NCBI GenBank assembly: GCA_900554095.1 | Contig: USGC01000074.1 | Coordinates: forward strand, 1 to 8,046 | From: an uncultured bacterium | GTDB taxonomy: Bacteria > Cyanobacteriota > Vampirovibrionia > Gastranaerophilales > Gastranaerophilaceae | Direction: 5' to 3' | Length of the DNA: 8,046 bases | Part shown: positions 1 through 6,007 of the stretch, piece by piece | How positions within the stretch are numbered: the first letter of the stretch is position 1 | Layout of the letters: each line of letters starts with the position of its first letter | Made by a program: the position numbers and the translations under genes | The notes under the pieces: model-generated | What the model was told of the DNA's origin: nothing | Databases searched by the model: none | Seen by the model: the letters and a program-made list of their open reading frames with translations, nothing else

Positions 1-706
1 CATCACGCCAAAGAATAGAGGCACAGCCTTCCGGGGAAATAACTGTATAATAAGCATGTTCAAGCAAGAAAACCTTATCTGCCACTGCCAGCCCTAAAGC
101 GCCGCCGGAACAGCCTTCGCCTGAAATAATAGCAATCACAGGGACTTCAAGCTTTGCCATTTCTCTCAAGTTAACAGCAATTGCGCCGCCCTGGTTAGTT
201 TCTTCGGCACTTATACCTGGATAAGCACCGGGGGTGTCAATTATAGTTACAATCGGGATGTTAAACTTGTTGGCATGTTTAAACAATCTTAAAGCTTTTC
301 TATACCCCTGAGGCTGAGGCATGCCAAAATTGTATTCAAGATTTTCTTTTGTAGATTTTCCTTTCATAGTTCCGATAATCATTACCGGCTTGCCGTCGAT
401 TTTGGCAAGTCCTCCTATAATAGCCCTGTCGTCCATGCCTTCGCGGTCTCCGTGAAGTTCAATAAAATCCTCACACATATGATGAACATAGTCCAAAAAA
501 TTCGGACGTTCAGGATGTCTGGCTATTTGCAATTTTTGAGATGGTTTTAAATTGGAATACAATTCTTTTTTATAATCATCAGCCTGCTGTTCAAAAGTTT
601 CAATTTCTTTATCTAAATCCATGCCGGACTCCACACTTATTTTTTTTAATTCTTCAATTTTTTCTTGAATTTCCATGATAGGTTTTTCAAAATCCAAAAC
701 TGTCAT
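1..706 (-). CDS. accA: Acetyl-CoA carboxylase carboxyltransferase, alpha subunit (3' end cut by window)
   Basis: AccA pairs with AccD to form the carboxyltransferase that moves CO2 from carboxybiotin (on AccB) to acetyl-CoA, giving malonyl-CoA for fatty acid synthesis in the cytoplasm. The visible part is 235 codons starting MTVLDFEKPIMEIQEKIEEL. The N-terminal 60 residues are a charged helical region. The crotonase-fold carboxyltransferase domain follows, with family motifs HGDREG (residues 85-90), FGMPQPQGYRKALR (about 127-140), DTPGAYPG (157-164), SGEGCSGGALGL (about 205-216) and SPEGCASILWRD at the cut edge. Compared with the roughly 320-residue family length, about 80 C-terminal residues lie outside the window. 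The ATG at 704-706 has a good Shine-Dalgarno GAGGT (712-716) and lies 14 bp after the accD stop, so the two genes are very probably one transcript with balanced subunit output. No oddities were seen. Identification is secure. Confidence 0.97.
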   Translation of the reverse strand, partial: MTVLDFEKPIMEIQEKIEELKKISVESGMDLDKEIETFEQQADDYKKELYSNLKPSQKLQIARHPERPNFLDYVHHMCEDFIELHGDREGMDDRAIIGGLAKIDGKPVMIIGTMKGKSTKENLEYNFGMPQPQGYRKALRLFKHANKFNIPIVTIIDTPGAYPGISAEETNQGGAIAVNLREMAKLEVPVIAIISGEGCSGGALGLAVADKVFLLEHAYYTVISPEGCASILWRD

Positions 707-720
707 TATCTACCTCATAA

Positions 721-1584
721 TTATTCATGCATAGCAAGTATATTGCCTAAAATATCTCTCAAATCCCGACGGCGGGCAACGACATCGACTTGTCCGTATT
801 TCATCAAATATTCAGCCGTTTGAAAATCTGAAGGGAGCTTTTGTCTTATAGTTTGTTCAATAACACGTCTGCCTGCAAAACCTATTCTTGCACCTTGTTC
901 TGCGATAATTATATCGCCAAGCATGCCAAAGCTTGCAGTTACACCTCCAAAAGTCGGTTCAGTCAAAAGATTTATGTATAAAAGCCCTTCATCATCAAGT
1001 CTTGAAACCGCGCAAGAAGTTTTAGCCATTTGCATAAGACTCAATGCGCTTTCCTGCATTCTCGCACCGCCCGAAGAAGTAATTGCTATAACCGGTATGC
1101 GAAGTTCAATTGCTTTTTCAATGAGCCTTGTTACTTTTTCCCCGACAACGGAGCCCATTGAGCCGCCCATATAATCAAAATCCATGACTGCCGCGGCTGC
1201 TTTATGCCCTTGAATTTCTCCAATTCCTGTTATTACAGCGTCATTTAAGCCGGTTTTGTCATGTGCTCTTTTTATTCTGTCTTTATAGCTTTCTGTATCT
1301 GTAAATTCAAGCGGGTCAGTCGGTTTTATGTCTGCAAAAAGTTCCTCAAAAGAATTTTCATCAAAAAGCTGCTTAATTCTGGTTTTTGCATTTATACGAA
1401 AGTGATAATCACAAACCGGACACACATTCATATTAGCGGCTAAATCTTCTTTCAGAAGCTGCGCATCACAATGAACGCATTTTGTCCATAAATCCGGGTT
1501 CTTTTCAACTTCTGCTCTAGCTTCGAGGGCGCGCCTTTGAATTTGGGCTTCCTTACGTTTTTCAAACCAATCTTGAATTGTCAT
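721..1584 (-). CDS. accD: Acetyl-CoA carboxylase carboxyltransferase, beta subunit
   Basis: AccD is the zinc-containing beta subunit of the same carboxyltransferase as AccA. The 287-residue protein has normal family length. An N-terminal four-cysteine zinc ribbon uses C36, C39, C55 and C58 (CVHC and CPVC pairs). The crotonase-like domain follows, with MGGSMGSVVGEK (139-150), SSGGARMQES (170-179), GGVTASFGMLGD (213-224) and GFAGRRVIEQTI (235-246), the glycine-rich loops that form the acyl-CoA pocket and oxyanion hole. The ATG is preceded by AGGGA at 1594-1598 (9-nt spacing). accD is first in the accD-accA operon, driven by a probable promoter in the divergent gap upstream. accB and accC are not in the window. 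No truncation or missing key residue was seen. Confidence 0.98.
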   Translation of the reverse strand: MTIQDWFEKRKEAQIQRRALEARAEVEKNPDLWTKCVHCDAQLLKEDLAANMNVCPVCDYHFRINAKTRIKQLFDENSFEELFADIKPTDPLEFTDTESYKDRIKRAHDKTGLNDAVITGIGEIQGHKAAAAVMDFDYMGGSMGSVVGEKVTRLIEKAIELRIPVIAITSSGGARMQESALSLMQMAKTSCAVSRLDDEGLLYINLLTEPTFGGVTASFGMLGDIIIAEQGARIGFAGRRVIEQTIRQKLPSDFQTAEYLMKYGQVDVVARRRDLRDILGNILAMHE

Positions 1585-1627
1585 ATTATTATATCCCTAC
1601 TCAAAAATTTTATATATTACAAAAAAC

Positions 1628-1656
1628 AGTATACAATAAAAAATAAAAAAGAGCAA
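1628..1656 (-). promoter_or_regulatory. Probable sigma70-type promoter of accD-accA
   Basis: On the minus strand, TATACT (1633 to 1628) fits a -10 hexamer at 5 of 6 positions and is preceded directly by TTG. TTGCTC (1656 to 1651) lies 17 bp upstream and matches the -35 consensus only in its first three bases. Transcription would begin near 1621 and give a leader of about 36 nt carrying the AGGGA ribosome site. The call rests on pattern and spacing only. Confidence 0.4.
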
Positions 1657-1676
1657 TTTTTCACATTTACAGGGTT

Positions 1677-1688
1677 TACAATAAGCAT
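1677..1688 (+). promoter_or_regulatory. -10-like TACAAT ending 6 nt before the ATG at 1689
   Basis: TACAAT (1677-1682) is followed by AAGCAT and then the ATG. Transcription would start about 7 nt past the -10, at or next to the A of the ATG, so the mRNA would be leaderless. There is no Shine-Dalgarno sequence at useful spacing (the nearest, AGGG at 1671-1674, ends 14 nt upstream). No convincing -35 was found. The same layout recurs at three other starts in this window. Confidence 0.4.
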
Positions 1689-2387
1689 ATGAAGGTTACC
1701 AATAAAAATTCGCCGGCTTTTGGCAGACTAAGTTTTAAAGAAATAAACGGAATTAAACTTCCTGTTGATTTTAAGTGCAAAAATAAATTACAGCAAAATG
1801 TTTCAGTAAGATTCAGACCGGCACATGGAGGAAGTGAAAGTTTTGTATATGACAGTTTCGGAAAACTTCAAGCCTCAGACAAGTCAAGCATTGCAAACAA
1901 CAGAATTTTTGTTGATATCATGGCTGCAAAACCGCAAGAAGCAGGAAAAGGCTCTGGTTTGCTGCTTCACTTATCAAAAATAATTATGATGCTGGAGAAC
2001 GAATTTAATAAAATAGAGTTTGATGCGGCGCTTGACAGCTACTCGTATCACAGAAAATTTAAATACCAATCACACATTACCAGCGAAAGCAAAATTTATG
2101 AGGCCTTAAAAAAACTTTCACAGTGCAAAGAAAATTCTTTAGCTACAATTGTTAAAGAAATGAAAAACTTTCTAAACAACCCGCCGCAAGACAGCAAAAC
2201 TCTTTTTAAAGGCGCAAACGGTTTGATTAATTCATTTATAGACAAAGCAATTGAGGAAAAAATTCCAAAGAAAAACCTTCCAGATTGTTCTATTGATATG
2301 ATTTTAAGCCGCAAAAAAGCTTTAGAAAATAAAGATTTTTATAATAGACTTTTTGAAAACTACAGCATTGATTATACAATAACCTAA
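1689..2387 (+). CDS. Uncharacterised protein with a GNAT-like acetyltransferase segment
   Basis: I do not recognise this 232-residue protein by name. It is hydrophilic, with no signal peptide or membrane segment. The N-terminus carries SPAFGRLSF. Residues 92-110 read as a hydrophobic strand (RIFVDIMAAKP) followed by QEAGKGSG, which resembles the acetyl-CoA pyrophosphate loop of GNAT enzymes (Q/R-x-x-G-x-G/A). A helix, LLLHLSKIIMMLE, and a second strand, KIEFDAAL, come next. SYSYHRKFKYQ (about 137-147) then resembles the GNAT S-x-x-Y-x-K-x-G-F helix. The C-terminal 85 residues are lysine-rich and helical, with no known motif. A cytoplasmic acetyltransferase is therefore an inference, and the substrate is unknown. 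The start was chosen because the ATG follows a -10-like element by 6 nt; no Shine-Dalgarno is present. The stop interlocks with that of the convergent peptidase gene. Confidence 0.8.
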   Translation: MKVTNKNSPAFGRLSFKEINGIKLPVDFKCKNKLQQNVSVRFRPAHGGSESFVYDSFGKLQASDKSSIANNRIFVDIMAAKPQEAGKGSGLLLHLSKIIMMLENEFNKIEFDAALDSYSYHRKFKYQSHITSESKIYEALKKLSQCKENSLATIVKEMKNFLNNPPQDSKTLFKGANGLINSFIDKAIEEKIPKKNLPDCSIDMILSRKKALENKDFYNRLFENYSIDYTIT

Positions 2388-3160
2388 TGCTTCGGCTTGT
2401 TAAAGTGCTGCTTAACCTCATTAGGAAGCTGAATATTCTGCAAAGCTAAATGGTATTTTTTTAAATTTGCGATGTTTTCTGCTTCTTCAAGCAAATCCCG
2501 CTGCGGAAGCTTTATTCCTTGCTTAACTTTTTCAAATTCACTTGTGCCTTTTTTTGCTTCAATTTTCGCAATGATTTCGTCTAAGTCAGAGCCGCCTGTT
2601 GAATATTGTGAGGCAATTTCAGAAACTGTTGCACCTTGCGGAAATTTATACAGCCAGTTAACAGTTTGAATGTCTCCGCTTGAAATTTTATTAATTCCCT
2701 TTTGATGCGGCGTATACATTATATCAGTTTTGAAAGGGCTATGCCCAAGCCCGATTGCATGCCCGATTTCGTGCAGAATAGTATGATAAACTTCATTTTC
2801 ATCCATGTAATCGCCATGAACCCTGCCGTCTGTCAGGCCTATCGAAACTTCCGCTCCAAAAAGCCTGTTCTGTGCGTCGTATGAAAAGTTACAATACCCT
2901 AAAGCTTTTCTTTCAACTCTTTTCCACTCTATGTTTACATTAGATTCCAAAAGCGTTTTTACAATAGTGAATGCAACTTTGCCTTTTGTAGCTGCCTGCC
3001 AATCATCTAAAGCACGCTTTACCATTGCCCTATACTTATAATCCTCGCCGGCTTTTGAATAAAACTTCATAGGCGCTATATACACCTTTAATGGCATATA
3101 TGTCCAGCGCATTAATTTTCCGTTTTTTAATGATTGTGAAACATAGGTGTGCTTTTGCAT
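2384..3160 (-). CDS. Matrixin-like (M10-type) zinc metallopeptidase
   Basis: The 258-residue protein has the full metzincin zinc signature HEIGHAIGLGH (residues 130-140; zinc ligands H130, H134, H140, catalytic E131) and a likely Met-turn at DIMY (M148). The N-terminal part has matrixin-style features: RWTYMPLKVYIAP (19-31), probably the first strand, and a helix with ALDDWQAATKGKVAF (50-64). After the catalytic domain (to about residue 172) comes a 85-residue charged tail, mostly helical, with no known domain. No signal peptide, prodomain or cysteine-switch is visible, which is odd for a family that is usually secreted; the protein may act in the cytoplasm or leave by another route. The ATG has no Shine-Dalgarno and follows TACAAT by 6 nt. 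Peptidase family is secure; target and location are unknown. Confidence 0.9.
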   Translation of the reverse strand: MQKHTYVSQSLKNGKLMRWTYMPLKVYIAPMKFYSKAGEDYKYRAMVKRALDDWQAATKGKVAFTIVKTLLESNVNIEWKRVERKALGYCNFSYDAQNRLFGAEVSIGLTDGRVHGDYMDENEVYHTILHEIGHAIGLGHSPFKTDIMYTPHQKGINKISSGDIQTVNWLYKFPQGATVSEIASQYSTGGSDLDEIIAKIEAKKGTSEFEKVKQGIKLPQRDLLEEAENIANLKKYHLALQNIQLPNEVKQHFNKPKH

Positions 3161-3172
3161 ATTTTTATTGTA
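3161..3172 (-). promoter_or_regulatory. -10-like TACAAT ending 6 nt before the minus-strand ATG at 3160
   Basis: On the minus strand TACAAT (3172 to 3167) is followed by AAAAAT and the ATG of the matrixin-like gene. The upstream 20 nt contain no G, so there is no Shine-Dalgarno, and a leaderless transcript is the simplest reading. It overlaps by two bases the -10 of ybaB on the other strand. No good -35 is seen. Confidence 0.38.
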
Positions 3173-3176
3173 TAAT
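3171..3176 (+). promoter_or_regulatory. -10 element of the ybaB-recR promoter
   Basis: A perfect TATAAT, preceded by ATTG, lies 44 nt upstream of the ybaB ATG. Transcription starting near 3183 would give a leader of about 37 nt holding the AGAGGAG ribosome site. No clear -35 was found 16-18 bp upstream, so the promoter may need an activator or rely on upstream AT-rich DNA. Confidence 0.42.
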
Positions 3177-3205
3177 AAAATTGAACAAAACAGAATACAG
3201 ACTTA

Positions 3206-3212
3206 AGAGGAG
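3206..3212 (+). promoter_or_regulatory. Strong ribosome binding site that fixes the ybaB start
   Basis: AGAGGAG is followed 7 nt later by the ATG at 3220. The reading frame is open further upstream to an ATG at 3091, but that stretch runs through the divergent peptidase gene and its promoter, so 3220 is the real start. Confidence 0.75.
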
Positions 3213-3219
3213 AAATTAT

Positions 3220-3552
3220 ATGAATATCATGCAAATGATGAAACAAGCACAAAGCTTGCAGCAAAAACTTAAAAATACTCAAGAAGAATTGGCTTCATTA
3301 GAAATTACAGGCGAATCAGCAGGCGGCAAAGTCAAAGTTATCTGCGACGGACAAGGAAAATTTAAATCTATTAAATTAACCCCTGAAGCAATTAATCCTG
3401 AAAATCCGTCTTCTGTTGATGCGGATTCAGTTGAAATGCTTGAAGATATTATTTCTTCTGCAATCAACCAAGCAAGCGATAAAGCTTCTAAATTAATGGA
3501 AGAAAAAATGAAAGCCGTTACAGGCGGAATTAACATTCCGGGATTGTTCTAA
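3220..3552 (+). CDS. ybaB: YbaB/EbfC family nucleoid-associated protein
   Basis: The family consists of small dimeric DNA-binding proteins, almost always encoded just before recR. This protein has 110 residues, a normal size. It begins MNIMQMMKQAQSLQQKLKNT, the amphipathic N-terminal helix that forms the tweezer-like dimer arms. The core GESAGGKVKVICDGQGKFKS (about 31-50) and IKLTPEAI are typical of the family, followed by a glutamate-rich segment, EMLEDIISSAINQASDKASK, and a glycine-rich end, VTGGINIPGLF. The start is set by the AGAGGAG site. The gene is 4 bp from recR, and the two are surely co-transcribed and probably coupled in translation. Role in the cell: nucleoid association, with a suspected link to RecFOR repair because of the conserved neighbour. 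No oddities seen. Confidence 0.96.
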   Translation: MNIMQMMKQAQSLQQKLKNTQEELASLEITGESAGGKVKVICDGQGKFKSIKLTPEAINPENPSSVDADSVEMLEDIISSAINQASDKASKLMEEKMKAVTGGINIPGLF

Positions 3553-3556
3553 AAAT

Positions 3557-4156
3557 ATGATTTATCCAAAATCCATAGCAACGCTGATTGAGCATTTCCA
3601 AAAATTCCCTTCAGTAGGGCCAAAATCTGCTCAGCGTATGGCGTTTTATATGCTCAGAATGCCTGAAAGCGAAGTACAAAAATTCGCTCAGGCTGTTCTT
3701 GACGCAAAAAGAAATACAAGAACTTGTGAAGTTTGTTTTAATCTTTCCTCCTCAAGTCCTTGTGAAATCTGTCAAAATCCAAAACGCGACAGGTCAATCA
3801 TTTGTGTTGTTTCTGAAACAAAAGACTTAATAGCCATCGAAAAAACAAACGAATTTAAAGGGCTTTATCATGTTTTGCAAGGCTTAATTTCGCCAATGGA
3901 CGGCATTGGAGCCGATGATATACGTATAAAAGAATTATTAAACCGCTTGACCTCTGATGAAGTTAAAGAGGTTATTCTTGCACTGCCGCCTTCCGTTGAA
4001 GGCGAAGCAACCAGCCTATATTTAAGCAAGCTTATCAAACCGTTCGGCATTACCATTTCACGTATAGCATTCGGACTTCCGGTAGGAGCGGATCTTGAGT
4101 ATGCCGATGAAATCACAATCGCCAAGGCAATCGAAGGCCGCAGAGAAATTAATTAG
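3557..4156 (+). CDS. recR: Recombination mediator protein RecR
   Basis: RecR works with RecO (and RecF) to load RecA on SSB-coated single-stranded gaps. The protein has 199 residues, full length for the family. Domains in order: helix-hairpin-helix with FPSVGPKSAQRMAF (17-30); C4 zinc finger with C57, C60, C69 and C72; Toprim domain from about residue 80 (IICVVSETKDLIAIEKT) through LALPPSVEGEAT (141-152); and the C-terminal RIAFGLPVGADLEYAD (169-184), ending GRREIN, as expected. The Toprim motif has PPSVEGE where many homologues have NPT/NPSVEGE, a mild substitution. The gene follows ybaB by 4 bp without its own clear Shine-Dalgarno, so translation probably depends on termination at ybaB. Confidence 0.98.
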   Translation: MIYPKSIATLIEHFQKFPSVGPKSAQRMAFYMLRMPESEVQKFAQAVLDAKRNTRTCEVCFNLSSSSPCEICQNPKRDRSIICVVSETKDLIAIEKTNEFKGLYHVLQGLISPMDGIGADDIRIKELLNRLTSDEVKEVILALPPSVEGEATSLYLSKLIKPFGITISRIAFGLPVGADLEYADEITIAKAIEGRREIN

Positions 4157-4199
4157 CAATGCCTTGAAGATAAGGATTTTACACTCACCGAAAGAATAA

Positions 4200-4228
4200 T
4201 TGCAAATAATCTTAAAATAAGATAAACT
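4200..4228 (+). promoter_or_regulatory. Promoter of the ABC ATPase gene, -10 ending 6 nt before the ATG
   Basis: TTGCAA (4200-4205) and TAAACT (4223-4228) are separated by 17 bp and each match 4 of 6 consensus bases. Six T residues then lead to the ATG at 4235. With no Shine-Dalgarno present, the transcript is probably leaderless. This is the only one of the four such promoters with a reasonable -35. Confidence 0.48.
4209..4223. repeat. Short inverted repeat in the ABC ATPase promoter
   Basis: ATCTTA, loop AAA, TAAGAT: a perfect 6-bp AT-only-plus-one-GC stem that fills most of the spacer between the -35 and -10 and touches the first base of the -10. It could be an operator half-site pair or, with the following T run, a very weak terminator of recR. 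It may also be chance in AT-rich DNA. Confidence 0.3.
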
Positions 4229-4234
4229 TTTTTT

Positions 4235-5197
4235 ATGAGTGAAAATCTTTTAGAAATAAAAAACTTATTTGTTGAATATAAAGCAGACAAAGGTATTTTA
4301 GGCGGCACGCTTACTATCCATGCCGTAAACGGTGTTAATCTTGATGTTAAAAAAGGGGAAATACTTGCTGTTGCAGGTGAATCCGGCTGCGGTAAATCAA
4401 CTTTAGCCAAAACAATTATCAAATTAGAAACACCTGCCGGCGGAGAAATCTTTTTTGAAAACAGCGACATGCTCAAAATGAATAAAAAGCAATTAAAGGA
4501 CTTTAGAAAGAATGTTCAAATGATTTTTCAAAACCCATATGCAAGCCTTGATCCAAAAATGAAAATCATTGATACATTGAAAGAACCACTGAAAATTAAT
4601 ACCAGCCTCAGCGATAAAGAAATTGAAAAAATAGTTTACGAAAAAGCCGAACAAGTAGGTCTTGATAAAAACTGCTTAAACTTATATCCTCACGAATTTT
4701 CGGGCGGACAGCGCCAGAGAATTGCTATAGCACGCTCGCTTGTTCTCAGTCCTAAATTTATTCTTGCCGATGAGCCGGTTAGCGCTCTTGATGTAAGCAT
4801 TCAGGCCCAAATATTAAATCTTCTAAAAGACTTAAAAGAAAATTACGATTTAACATTTTTATTAATCACCCACGATTTGAGTGTGATAAAATACCTTGCC
4901 GACCGCGTGGCAATTATGTACCTTGGTGAAATAGTCGAAATCGGATACGTAGATGAAATATTCTCAAATCCTAAACACCCGTATACACAGGCACTCTTAA
5001 GCTCTGTCCCGAGCATGAATGAAGATAAACAAGAAAAAATTATTCTTGAAGGCGATTTGCCCTCCCCGGCGAATTTGCCAAAAGGGTGCAAATTCCATAC
5101 AAGATGCCCCAAAGTCATGATGAAATGCAAAGAATTCGTGCCCAATACCTCTGAAATATCCCAATCACATTGTGTAAGATGTTTTCTATACGAATAG
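4235..5197 (+). CDS. Oligopeptide/dipeptide-type ABC transporter ATP-binding protein (OppF/DppF family)
   Basis: This is the cytoplasmic ATPase of a peptide/nickel-type import system. The 320 residues are full length. Walker A GESGCGKST is at 48-56, the Q-loop glutamine is Q99 (MIFQNPYASLDP), the signature SGGQRQR is at 156-162, Walker B FILADEP at 175-181 (D179, E180), the D-loop SALD at 183-186 and the H-loop histidine at 213. The C-terminal oligopeptide-transporter domain starts at HPYTQALLSSVP (248-259) and contains C285, C291, C298 and C313 in the GCKFHTRCP...C...HCVRC pattern; in solved relatives such cysteines hold an Fe-S cluster. No permease, binding protein or partner ATPase is adjacent, so its partners must lie elsewhere. 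It has its own promoter and no Shine-Dalgarno. Family is secure; substrate cannot be told. Confidence 0.95.
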   Translation: MSENLLEIKNLFVEYKADKGILGGTLTIHAVNGVNLDVKKGEILAVAGESGCGKSTLAKTIIKLETPAGGEIFFENSDMLKMNKKQLKDFRKNVQMIFQNPYASLDPKMKIIDTLKEPLKINTSLSDKEIEKIVYEKAEQVGLDKNCLNLYPHEFSGGQRQRIAIARSLVLSPKFILADEPVSALDVSIQAQILNLLKDLKENYDLTFLLITHDLSVIKYLADRVAIMYLGEIVEIGYVDEIFSNPKHPYTQALLSSVPSMNEDKQEKIILEGDLPSPANLPKGCKFHTRCPKVMMKCKEFVPNTSEISQSHCVRCFLYE

Positions 5198-5198
5198 C

Positions 5199-5210
5199 AA
5201 AAATATTTTT
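5199..5210. repeat. AT palindrome between the ABC ATPase and HExxH genes
   Basis: AAAAATATTTTT is a perfect 12-bp palindrome directly after the ABC ATPase stop, followed by one more T and ACCG. It lacks the GC stem of a usual intrinsic terminator. It may weakly attenuate transcription or mean nothing in DNA of this composition. Confidence 0.25.
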
Positions 5211-5228
5211 TACCGATTTTATAAAAGT

Positions 5229-5981
5229 ATGCTCAAAGTTGGAAAAAACGCCAAATTACCCCTTAAAATTTGCAAAGGCACCGCTCAAGAACGTTTAGAG
5301 CTTGCAAAACTGTATAACGAAAAACTCTTTAACAGCATTTGCCAAAGCTTTAAAGACAAATGGCTGGACAAAGATGTTTTCACGCGAAACCTTAAAGATA
5401 TGCATAATGGGAAAATTAACTTTACTATAAAAGACGCCACCCCGACAAATTATAAAGGCAATACTCAGCCAATGTGCACAGGGAAAAAGGTTGTAAGTTA
5501 CGATATTTATTTGCCTTTGAATAAATTTGATAAAAAAATGTATTTATATGATATGAATATATTTATGCATGAAACTTTTCATTATTTTTTTGAAACTACA
5601 AATCCCAAACACATAAAAAATGCATGTGCTATGTTTGAAAATAAATTAACTTCCAAAACTGAGAAATTTTATCAAAACATGTTATATAACAAATATGGAG
5701 ATCCTGATTTTGTAAAAATACTATTACCTGAGTATGTTGGAACATTTTCACCCAAAGAGCAAATCACTATTTTGCAAAACTGGAGATACCGGCTTACAGA
5801 AGAACTTAATGCGTATAAAGAGGGCGCAAAGTATCACGAAAAAATCCAGGAGATTTATAAAGACACATTACATGAAAAATTCCCGTGTGATGACGGTTCG
5901 GCTTTTCATTTTGAAGAAAAAATCAAAATTATAGAGGAAACTTTAGCTAAAACACTACAAAAAGTCAGAAAAAATTTATAA
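5229..5981 (+). CDS. Uncharacterised protein with HExxH motif, putative zinc peptidase
   Basis: I do not recognise this 250-residue family. The key feature is a hydrophobic helix, MNIFMHETFHYFFE (about 109-122), with HETFH at 114-118, the zinc-binding and catalytic core of many metallopeptidases. About 73 residues later, RLTEELNAYKEGAKYHE (188-204) resembles the E-x-x-A helix that gives the third ligand in gluzincin-like enzymes; E191 or E192 would be the candidate. There is no HExxHxxGxxH, so it is not a metzincin like its neighbour at 2384-3160. The protein is basic, rich in lysine, and has no signal peptide or transmembrane segment, so it looks cytoplasmic unless exported unconventionally. 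It sits between an ABC ATPase (31-bp gap) and smpB (26-bp gap), with no Shine-Dalgarno. TTTTAT/TATAAA just upstream is an unconvincing -10. Activity is an inference from the motif. Confidence 0.82.
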   Translation: MLKVGKNAKLPLKICKGTAQERLELAKLYNEKLFNSICQSFKDKWLDKDVFTRNLKDMHNGKINFTIKDATPTNYKGNTQPMCTGKKVVSYDIYLPLNKFDKKMYLYDMNIFMHETFHYFFETTNPKHIKNACAMFENKLTSKTEKFYQNMLYNKYGDPDFVKILLPEYVGTFSPKEQITILQNWRYRLTEELNAYKEGAKYHEKIQEIYKDTLHEKFPCDDGSAFHFEEKIKIIEETLAKTLQKVRKNL

Positions 5982-5992
5982 AATTATTTTTA

Positions 5993-6001
5993 TGCTAAAA
6001 T
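5993..6001 (+). promoter_or_regulatory. Extended -10 promoter element ending 6 nt before the smpB ATG
   Basis: TGCTAAAAT fits the extended -10 pattern TGnTATAAT at all but one base. CTTGTT (6002-6007) then leads to the smpB ATG. No Shine-Dalgarno lies between, so transcription from here would give a leaderless smpB-formyltransferase mRNA. No -35 is evident, as is normal for an extended -10. Confidence 0.47.
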
Positions 6002-6007
6002 CTTGTT

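Noticed and set aside
923..1174. 83-codon plus-strand open frame inside accD
   Set aside because: It is the reverse complement of the conserved glycine-rich core of AccD, with no promoter or Shine-Dalgarno of its own.
1588..1593. TATAAT just upstream of the accD ATG as a promoter
   Set aside because: It ends 3 nt before the ATG, so transcription would begin inside the start codon. The AGGGA Shine-Dalgarno and the TTGCTC-17-TATACT pair further upstream explain accD expression better.
3091..3219. Longer reading frame that would add 43 residues to the N-terminus of YbaB
   Set aside because: It runs antisense through the start of the peptidase gene and both promoters. The AGAGGAG ribosome site and family alignment point to the ATG at 3220.
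4162..4180. Possible terminator after recR (CCTT-GAAGAT-AAGG followed by ATTTTA)
   Set aside because: The stem is only 4 bp and the T run is short and interrupted; not enough to call an intrinsic terminator.
4153..4476. 107-codon minus-strand open frame opposite recR end and the ABC ATPase start
   Set aside because: It is antisense to the highly conserved Walker A region of the ABC gene, has no ribosome site, and its composition (Ser/Leu/Pro/Ile-rich) is that of a shadow frame.
5217..5228. Leaderless-type -10 in front of the HExxH gene at 5229
   Set aside because: TATAAA (5220-5225) is only 3 nt from the ATG, and the hexamer at the 6-nt distance (TTTTAT) does not fit TANNNT; no -35 is present. 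The gene may instead be read through from the ABC ATPase gene.
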